Part shown: positions 15,386 through 20,266 of the stretch, one piece after another
Layout of the letters: the number at the start of each line of letters is the position of its first letter
How positions within the stretch are numbered: the stretch's first letter is position 1
Assembly: GCA_030050125.1 (NCBI GenBank)
Contig: JASIJN010000052.1
Location: 1-20,266, forward strand
Source: Streptosporangiaceae bacterium
Lineage (GTDB): Bacteria > Actinomycetota > Actinomycetes > Streptosporangiales > Streptosporangiaceae
Direction of reading: 5' to 3'
DNA: 20,266 bases
The notes under the pieces: generated by a model
Told to the model about the DNA's origin: nothing
The model's input: only the letters and a program-made list of their open reading frames with translations
Database searches by the model: none
Program-made: the position numbers and the translations under genes

Positions 15386-16674
15386 CGGCGCGCCTCCGCG
15401 TCCGCGGCGGCGGGCGGCGCGACCTCGAAGCGCACTAATCTCACGAGCCGGGCGGCGCGTTCCGCCGCGTCCTGCGCCGACACGCCGCGGGACACCACCA
15501 GCCCCGTCCGTCCGGCCGAACTGGTGGCCGACTCGAGCCGCTGTCCGGGCCGCACCGCAAGCTCCGCTCGCACGCAATCCGGGCTGGCCAGGACCTGGTC
15601 CCAGCCGGTGACTGCGGTGAGCGTCCCGCGGCCCGCGCTGAGGTACTGAACCGCCGCGCCCCCGCGCGGCCGCCACTCGCCGGGATCGGGCGTTCGCCCG
15701 AGCATCTGGGCGAACACCGCTCCGTGCAGCTCGATGCCGTTCACCAGCTGGGTCATCAGATGGATGTAGTCGCCGCCCGGGCGCGCGTGCAGTTCCCCGA
15801 GCACCACCGAGTCCCCGTCGATCCAGAACTCCACGTGGAAGATCCCCCAGCACAGGCCGGTGGCGCGCAGCGCGTCGCACACCGTGGTGCGGGCGGTTCG
15901 CGCCAGCTCCGTACCGAGCGCGGCGGGCATACGGTGGCCGGTCTCGATGAAGTGCGGAGCGCCGGTGGTCTGCTTGGCCGTGATGGTCAGCACGTGCGGC
16001 TGGCCGGCGATGAAGAGCCCTTCGGCGCTGTACTCCTCGCCGCGCTGGAACGTCTCGACCAGGAACTCCGGCGCGCCGCCGTTGTCGCCGGCCGTCCGCT
16101 CGCGGGCGGCGGCCGAGCAGCCGGCGGCGAGATAGGCGAGGGCGCCGGGCATCTCGTCCGCGCTGCGGACCAGCGACAGGCCGGTGCTGCCCATCTCCGA
16201 GCGCGGCTTGACGACCCACGGGCCGGGCGGATGCGCGGCCGCGAACGCGCGGGCATCCGCCAGGCTCGTGCAGCACGCGACCGCGGGCTGATCGAATCCG
16301 CGGCGGGCGAGGGCGGTACGACAGGAGAACTTGTCCCGCACGAGGCGCACCGCGGGCACCGGATTGCCGGGCACCGCGAGCGCGGCGGCGGTCGCGGCGA
16401 CGGATTCCACCGCGAACTCGCGGAAACCGTACACACCCAGGAAGCGGGTGTTGCGGGCCTGCCGGACGGCCCAGGCGACGCACGCCGCCGGGTCATAGAA
16501 GTCCACGGCGCTGCGCCGGGCAGCCGCGGCGGCGAGATCAGCGCCGGCGGCCAGGTTGCGTGCCGTGTCGGTGAGCCAGACCTCGATGCCCAGCCGGGCT
16601 GCCTGCCGCAGGCAGTCCTGGCCCGCGGTGTGGCTGGCGCCGCCCAGCACCAGCAGCATCGGCGCTGAAGTCAC
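15382..16674 (-). CDS. ATP-grasp ligase B
   Basis: This 430-residue ATP-grasp enzyme resembles L-amino acid ligases (BacD/YwfE-like). It has an N-terminal pre-ATP domain (1-110), DKFSCRTALARRGF (114-127), the ATP lysine K156 in WVVKPRSEMGSTGLSLV (153-169), FLVETFQRGEEYSAEG (204-219), and a metal site with E282 (FHVEFW) and E294-L-H296-A-R in GELHARPGGDYI. The usual E-x-N metal triad is E-x-H here, an uncommon variant. It would activate a carboxylate as acyl phosphate and join it to an amine. Coupled by GTGA to ATP-grasp A upstream and ATGA to the exporter downstream. Two ligases suggest two successive amide bonds or two amino-acid partners. The substrate is unknown. Confidence 0.88.
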   Translation of the reverse strand: MTSAPMLLVLGGASHTAGQDCLRQAARLGIEVWLTDTARNLAAGADLAAAAARRSAVDFYDPAACVAWAVRQARNTRFLGVYGFREFAVESVAATAAALAVPGNPVPAVRLVRDKFSCRTALARRGFDQPAVACCTSLADARAFAAAHPPGPWVVKPRSEMGSTGLSLVRSADEMPGALAYLAAGCSAAARERTAGDNGGAPEFLVETFQRGEEYSAEGLFIAGQPHVLTITAKQTTGAPHFIETGHRMPAALGTELARTARTTVCDALRATGLCWGIFHVEFWIDGDSVVLGELHARPGGDYIHLMTQLVNGIELHGAVFAQMLGRTPDPGEWRPRGGAAVQYLSAGRGTLTAVTGWDQVLASPDCVRAELAVRPGQRLESATSSAGRTGLVVSRGVSAQDAAERAARLVRLVRFEVAPPAAADAEARR

Positions 16675-17918
16675 GCGACCTCCACCGAGATCAGGCTCGC
16701 CGCGTGCTCGGCCCGCGCTACCGCCGTCGCGGGATCGGGCGCCTGGGTGATGACATGACCGAGGCGCAGTTCGAAGAAGTTGTGCGGTGGCAGCCGGATC
16801 CGCTCGCCCGCGGGCCTGGACGGGGCCACCTCGGCCACGCCGTCCTGGCGGCGCGCCTGCTCCACTCCGGACCAGGAACGCACCGTCCCGGCGCGGCTGG
16901 AGAGCAGGAACCTTATGGCGGCCCCGCCGGCTCGCTGCGCGCCGGATGCTAAGCTCGCCGGCTCACCGAGCGACGCCTTGATCGTCTCGGTGACCAAGTC
17001 CACGCCGGTGGCCAGCGGCACGAGGTGCGAGCCGACGTAGTCCCCGGCGAGCCTGGCGTTCACCTCCACGATCTTGGGGCCGTCCGGTGTGAGCTTCACC
17101 TCGGTATGCACGCCGCCGGTCCCGATCCCGATCGCGCGGACCGCGGCGCGGGCGATCTCGCGCACCCGCTGCGCGTCCACGGCAGCCAGCCGAGCGGGCA
17201 CGGCGTGCTGGTACTCGATGTAGCCCGGTTCGGTCGTCCACTTATCTGTCATCGCGACCACGTGGGGCTCGCCCTCGATGACGAGGCACTCGACGCTGAC
17301 CTCGGGGCCGGGCATGAACTCTTCTGCGATGAACTCCGCCGGGTAGTAGCCGAACAGATCGTCGGCATCCGGCGTGAAGAAGGTCCTGGCGGTCTCGAAG
17401 GCGGCGGCGACCTCGCCGGGCCCGGTAATGGTCAGCACGCCGGCGCTGCCCGCCGCACCGGTCGGCTTGAAGATCAGCGGATAGCCGAACTCCTCGCCCG
17501 ACGCGGCCAGGCCGGCCATCGACGTGACCCGGGCGAACCGTGGCTGCGGTATGCCGCGGGCGGCCAGCGCGGAGCGCATCCGGTACTTGTTACGCGCTTG
17601 TTCGGCGCCCTCGACCGTGCAGCCGCGCAGCCCGAACTCCTCAGCCACGTGCGCCGCGGCGACGACACCGTGGTCCCAGAACGTCACCACACCGTCAAAG
17701 GGCCGCTGTTCGTTGCGCCGATGCAGCCCTTTCATAGCGTCGTCAAAGTGTGCGGGATCACTGGTCGGCGCGTCGACGTAGCAGTCCACGTAGTCGCGCA
17801 CCCACTCAGGTAACTCCGGCCCGACAACAGTGATTGTCAAGCCAAGCCGGCGCGCCGCTTCGAACATGCGACGTTTCGCCGGGTACATTGCGTTGACAAA
17901 AAGAATATGTTTCGGCAA
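16671..17918 (-). CDS. ATP-grasp ligase A, first gene of the operon
   Basis: The 415-residue product is an ATP-grasp ligase of the amino-acid ligase type. It opens with the strand KHILFVNAMYPAK, followed by ARNKYRMRSALAARGIPQP (108-126), ATP lysine K151 in IFKPTGAAGSAGV (149-161), EEFMPGPEVSVECLV (199-213), E273 in HTEVKL, and the standard metal motif E285-V-N287-A-R in KIVEVNARLAGDYV. The start appears to be TTG at 17918, because the first beta strand begins right after it; the next start (ATG at residue 11) would remove that strand. A weak GGGG lies about nine bases upstream. A TTG start and weak site may hold expression of the operon low. Codon use in the first twenty codons is less GC-rich than in the rest. 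Confidence 0.88.
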   Translation of the reverse strand: MPKHILFVNAMYPAKRRMFEAARRLGLTITVVGPELPEWVRDYVDCYVDAPTSDPAHFDDAMKGLHRRNEQRPFDGVVTFWDHGVVAAAHVAEEFGLRGCTVEGAEQARNKYRMRSALAARGIPQPRFARVTSMAGLAASGEEFGYPLIFKPTGAAGSAGVLTITGPGEVAAAFETARTFFTPDADDLFGYYPAEFIAEEFMPGPEVSVECLVIEGEPHVVAMTDKWTTEPGYIEYQHAVPARLAAVDAQRVREIARAAVRAIGIGTGGVHTEVKLTPDGPKIVEVNARLAGDYVGSHLVPLATGVDLVTETIKASLGEPASLASGAQRAGGAAIRFLLSSRAGTVRSWSGVEQARRQDGVAEVAPSRPAGERIRLPPHNFFELRLGHVITQAPDPATAVARAEHAASLISVEVA

Positions 17919-18430
17919 CTCTGAACCCCGGTGAGGCTTGTCGAACAGGCCGCCTTAAATGGAAGGCTATCACCAGTGCGGCTTTCAGTACAGAGGCCCG
18001 GCCGGTCGGCGCGCTCAGTGAATTACCGGTTCCGTTCGTGACGCGGCGAAGAAAACTGTGCGCCCGGACCTGGTCATTACGCATGGGCCCGCCAGCTTCG
18101 CCGTCAAGTGGCGGGCGGCGCCGAGGCAGTCGCACGACACCCCGGCATCCGCGCGACGCCCCGGCATTCGCACGGTAAGCGCAGGCCATGCCCCGCTGCG
18201 ATCTGCGATGACCGGGGGCTGGCCATCGCCTTGGCCGGCCCGCCGCCAGGAGGCGGCCGGCCCGGGCAGCGTCGGCCGGCGCCCGCCGGACGCCCCGCAC
18301 TCGGCGGAACTCGGCGACGTCATCCGTGCGGGAGTTTTAGGGCGAGGTCCGGGAGGAGAAAAGCCTAGTTTTCCGGTCTGAGAGATTGACTGGGGTGTAC
18401 GAGAACATGGGCCGCGGGATCGTTGCTTCC

Positions 18431-18436
18431 AATATA
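18431..18436 (-). promoter_or_regulatory. Weak candidate -10 TATATT directed toward the operon
   Basis: The minus-strand hexamer TATATT lies in the AT-richer patch. No good -35 is seen at 16-18 bases upstream, where the sequence is GC-rich and contains the TTTCGC/GCGAAA inverted repeat. An activator-dependent promoter is possible. Transcription from here would give a leader of about 500 bases before the TTG at 17918. Confidence 0.2.
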
Positions 18437-18517
18437 GCCCACCGCCATCTTTCGCCCTCACGCCCTTGCGAAAGGCGACCTGATCATGGGCAGATATGAT
18501 GGAATTCAATTGTACGG

Positions 18518-18541
18518 TAAGAGCTTGTCTATGTAGCCTTA
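18518..18541 (-). terminator. Bulged hairpin downstream of merR
   Basis: TAAG-A-GCT, a nine-base loop, then AGC-CTTA gives a 7-bp stem with one bulge, about 20 bases after the merR stop on the minus strand. There is no T tract. It is a weak terminator candidate. Confidence 0.25.
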
Positions 18542-18561
18542 GCGATGCAACGAGTTTGCGG

Positions 18562-19074
18562 CTATCGTCGCCTGGTGGAATCGTTGCCGTGCAACTCCTG
18601 GTGGGATCGCGACAGCGGCTGGCCGGCGAGCCGGGCGGTGATGCCGGCGTTGAAGTTGGGGCATTGCGTGATGTCCTCATGGGGGCAGCGCAGTCCGTGC
18701 CTGATGGCATCGCGGGCGGCCTGCGCCCTGGCGATCCGCTCGTCGAGTTCCGCGAGCTTGCGCCGGGCAAGCCGCCCCCATTCACCGGACGCGCTCGCGC
18801 GCGAGGCCATGAGGGCCTTCTGCTCGGCGAGGGTGAACCCCGCGTCGCTGTAGAGCAGGATCGTGCCGACAACCCGTGCCGCCGACTCGGGGTAGCGGCG
18901 CTGCCCCGAGATCCTGGCCGGCCGGGGGAGCAGGCCGAGTTCCTCGTAGTAGCGCAGGGCCGAGGCGGTGACCCCGGCGCGGCGGGCCAGTTCGCCGATG
19001 GTGAGCAGGCCGCCGGGCGTGTTGACTTCAGGTGCGCTTGAAGGCGTTGACTGCCCGCCATGGGAACACGACAT
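18562..19074 (-). CDS. MerR-family transcriptional regulator
   Basis: The 170-residue regulator has the MerR DNA-binding domain LLTIGELARRAGVTASALRYYEELGLLP (23-50) followed by the wing with GQRRYPE (57-63), then a long dimerisation helix (about 83-125). The C-terminal region has two cysteines, C130 and C138, in CPHEDITQCP, which recall the sensor region of SoxR-type proteins but not the full four-cysteine iron-sulfur cluster site; it may sense metal, thiol or an electrophile. The ATG at 19074 is the only start codon before the domain, so its first 20 codons contain the operator-like repeat at 19026-19043. It is divergent from a methyltransferase gene nine bases away, which it probably controls together with itself. 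Confidence 0.9.
   Translation of the reverse strand: MSCSHGGQSTPSSAPEVNTPGGLLTIGELARRAGVTASALRYYEELGLLPRPARISGQRRYPESAARVVGTILLYSDAGFTLAEQKALMASRASASGEWGRLARRKLAELDERIARAQAARDAIRHGLRCPHEDITQCPNFNAGITARLAGQPLSRSHQELHGNDSTRRR
19021..19052 (+). promoter_or_regulatory. SoxR-like MerR operator in the divergent junction
   Basis: CTTCAGGTGCGCTTGAAG (19026-19043) is an 18-base imperfect inverted repeat with perfect CTTCA/TGAAG arms. It matches the SoxR box CCTCAAGTTAACTTGAGG at 12 of 18 positions. Identical GTTGACT heptamers flank it (19021-19027 and 19046-19052); the first gives a -35-like TTGACT overlapping the operator, the layout expected of MerR-activated promoters. The -10 at the usual 19-base spacing is poor. 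It lies inside the start of the merR coding sequence. Confidence 0.5.
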
Positions 19075-19083
19075 GAGGGAAGC

Positions 19084-19803
19084 ATGCCACCGTCAGTGCG
19101 GCGGGCAGTGACCGCGGCCGTCGAGTACGCGGTGGCGCGTGCCGGGATCGCCGCCGTGCGCGCGCTGGACCGCGACGTCATCGGCCAGGCCCATCGTCCC
19201 CGGGGCGCGGCCGGGCGCGTGACCGGATGGGAGATGGCCCACCGCCCCTCCAACCGGCAGCGCAGCGGCTGGGTGGTCTCGCTGCTCGGTGTGCAGCCCG
19301 CCGATCAGGTCCTCGAGATCGGCTTCGGTCCGGGCCTGGCGGTCGCGGAACTGGCCCGCGCCGGCGCAGGTCACGTGTACGGCATCGATCATTCCGGCGT
19401 GATGCTCCGGCAGGCGTCCCGGCGCAACGCCGCCGCCATCCGGGCCGGGCGGGTCACCCTGATCAGGGCTTCTGTCGATCAGATTCCGCCCGCCCTCGAC
19501 GGTCCCTTCGACGCCATCCTCGCGGTCAACTCCCTCATGTTCTGGTCCGCGCCGGCCCGGCGGCTCGCCGATCTGCGCCGGCGCCTCGCGCCTGGCGGCC
19601 GCATCGCCATCGCGTCCCAGCCCCGCTGCCCCGGGGCCACGGCGGACACCTCCCGCAGCGCCGCCCGCGAGATCGAGGACCTGCTCACAGACGCCGGCTT
19701 CACGCGCCTGAGCACCCGGACCCTCGCCCTCAGCCCTCCGGTGGCCTGCGTACTCGCCGTCAGCCCAGCCCCGGTGCCGGTGACCGACGAGACGGGGGCG
19801 TGA
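19084..19803 (+). CDS. Class I SAM-dependent methyltransferase
   Basis: The 239-residue protein has a SAM-binding core: motif I VLEIGFGPGLAVAEL (76-90), the acidic residue D102 in YGIDHSGVML, RASVDQIPP as the next strand region, and RRLAPGGRIAIASQP after the active-site helix. An N-terminal helical segment ends with WEMAHRPSNRQRSGWVVSLL, a feature shared with many short actinobacterial methyltransferases. The ATG at 19084 is preceded by GAGGGA only three bases away; ATG 19060 would add eight residues and overlap merR. It is likely to be under control of the divergent MerR protein. The acceptor is unknown, and no sequence feature ties it to the operon's methyltransferase. Confidence 0.87.
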   Translation: MPPSVRRAVTAAVEYAVARAGIAAVRALDRDVIGQAHRPRGAAGRVTGWEMAHRPSNRQRSGWVVSLLGVQPADQVLEIGFGPGLAVAELARAGAGHVYGIDHSGVMLRQASRRNAAAIRAGRVTLIRASVDQIPPALDGPFDAILAVNSLMFWSAPARRLADLRRRLAPGGRIAIASQPRCPGATADTSRSAAREIEDLLTDAGFTRLSTRTLALSPPVACVLAVSPAPVPVTDETGA

Positions 19804-19864
19804 AGAAAGGCGCCGCCACGGCGGGGAGCGCACGTTGCCCAATGACTTTGCCGGCCTTGCCGGC

Positions 19865-20266
19865 TTACGGTCGGACGACGGCCGGACGGAACGCCAGCTC
19901 GAGTTTAAGGAACCCCGTGTTCCCCTCCTTAAGATCCCTGGCAAGTTGAATGCAGGCGGAAGCAGCCGTGACCGCACGCTGCCAGTTGACGACGGCACGC
20001 TCCTCGAGCCCTGCCCTGAGTCGCAGCTCTAGCTGGGCCTCGAAGCTGTTTCTATACAACTCGTTGAATAGCAGCCCGCCAACCTCGATGATGGAAATTC
20101 CCGCAGCGAGGTCGCTCCTAGAGAACTGGCGGCGGATGAGGCTCGCGGAGACATCTGCGAGATCCTCGGAGTGCTTCTTGACGATATCTTGAGCGGAAGG
20201 ATCTCCCCTGACAGCCGCATCGCAGACGCTCGCGGCGAAGCGAGCGATCTCTTTTTTCATCTGCGG
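19865..20266 (-). CDS. BadF/N-acetylglucosamine kinase-like ATPase, C-terminal part, running off the window
   Basis: The minus-strand frame is open to the window edge and the visible part matches the C-terminal subdomain of BadF/BadG/BcrA/D-type ATPases and N-acetylglucosamine kinases. It has a helix ARFAASVCDAAVRGDPSAQDIV of the usual form (IAxLAxxVxxAAxxGDxxAxxIV), and ISIIEVGGLLFNELYRNSF, corresponding to the family's late Gly-Gly motif. An internal Met at 20260 is probably not the start, because two further codons precede it in frame and the ATP-binding part would be missing. Its codons are markedly less GC-rich than the neighbours', which suggests a different origin or a decaying gene. 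It converges on the methyltransferase with a 61-base gap. The family call is moderate. Confidence 0.55.
   Translation of the reverse strand, partial: PQMKKEIARFAASVCDAAVRGDPSAQDIVKKHSEDLADVSASLIRRQFSRSDLAAGISIIEVGGLLFNELYRNSFEAQLELRLRAGLEERAVVNWQRAVTAASACIQLARDLKEGNTGFLKLELAFRPAVVRP

Larger units (their letters stand above)
7071..17918 (-). other. Eleven-gene biosynthetic operon of unknown product
   Basis: All eleven genes run on the minus strand with overlaps or gaps between -23 and +14 bases. Junctions of the ATGA/GTGA type occur at 16671-16674, 15382-15385, 10232-10235, 9882-9885 and 7910-7913. Gene order from the promoter side is two ATP-grasp ligases, MFS exporter, class V PLP enzyme, two EPSP-synthase-fold proteins, MaoC-like protein, methyltransferase, DinB-fold protein, second MaoC-like protein, Mca-like amidase. 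Seen: the gene content and coupling. Inferred: one pathway making and exporting a small, probably sulfur-containing, amino-acid-derived metabolite. The hairpin at 7054-7070 marks the likely end. Confidence 0.75.
17919..18561. other. 643-base stretch without a convincing gene; operon leader and promoter region
   Basis: Open frames exist here but none has a ribosome site or a recognisable domain. From about 18335 to 18545 the GC content falls clearly below the flanks. Items seen: a 19-base tandem duplication (18135-18172, three mismatches), a TATATT hexamer on the minus strand (18431-18436), a hairpin TTTCGC-N12-GCGAAA (18450-18473), and a TTGACT on the plus strand (18386-18391). This is probably where the operon promoter lies, with a possible long untranslated leader. 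Confidence 0.5.

Noticed and set aside
14156..15649. A 497-codon plus-strand frame opposite the MFS gene
   Set aside because: It is a Gln/Arg/Gly-rich shadow of a membrane protein gene, with no domain and no ribosome site.
7071..17918. The operon as a lincosamide cluster
   Set aside because: DinB- and Mca-type genes match the lincosamide logic, but no sugar octose, propylproline or LmbT-like glycosyltransferase genes are present, and lincosamide clusters are not known to carry AroA-like pairs with ATP-grasp ligases.
18135..18172. Two adjacent 19-base near-identical copies considered as a repeat array
   Set aside because: Only two copies, directly adjacent without spacers and with three mismatches; this is a small tandem duplication, not a CRISPR.
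18058..18381. A 107-codon plus-strand frame in the long intergenic region
   Set aside because: No ribosome site, no recognisable domain, and Pro/Arg/Ala-rich composition typical of random high-GC frames.

Overview
The window looks like chromosome from a high-GC, mycothiol-producing actinomycete. The evidence is very high GC in nearly all codons, frequent GTG starts, possible leaderless genes, and a deacetylase closest to mycothiol S-conjugate amidases. The genus cannot be named from the sequence alone. No RNA genes, insertion sequences or CRISPR arrays were seen.

Left part (1-7070): ordinary accessory or housekeeping genes. A DUF302 protein (minus) is divergent from a small zinc-finger-like protein (plus) whose start lies just after a perfect 14-bp palindrome. 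Next come a long formylglycine-type sulfatase with a DUF1269-like N-terminal domain (plus), a convergent ornithine cyclodeaminase/mu-crystallin family enzyme (minus), and a divergent short RecQ helicase (plus). GC-rich hairpins sit in both tight convergent junctions.

Central part (7071-17918): eleven minus-strand genes, almost all overlapping by 1-23 bases or separated by at most 14, so very probably one operon. In transcription order they encode ATP-grasp ligase A, ATP-grasp ligase B, an MFS exporter, a class V PLP enzyme, two divergent EPSP-synthase-fold proteins, a small MaoC-like hot-dog protein, a SAM methyltransferase, a DinB-fold protein, a second MaoC-like protein, and an Mca/LmbE-type PIG-L amidase. 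No PKS or NRPS is present. The contents suggest a small peptide-like or amino-acid-derived metabolite assembled by ATP-grasp ligases, with enolpyruvyl chemistry and with sulfur delivered from mycothiol. DinB transferase, Mca-type amidase and a PLP C-S lyase is the logic known from lincosamide sulfur incorporation. This is the most interesting system in the window and I cannot match it to a known pathway.

Right part (17919-20266): about 640 bases without a convincing gene, with locally lower GC, precede a MerR regulator (minus). It is divergent from a SAM methyltransferase (plus), and their start codons are only nine bases apart. A SoxR-like 18-bp operator lies inside the first codons of the merR gene. 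The window ends in the 3' part of a gene resembling the C-terminal domain of BadF/N-acetylglucosamine-kinase ATPases (minus).
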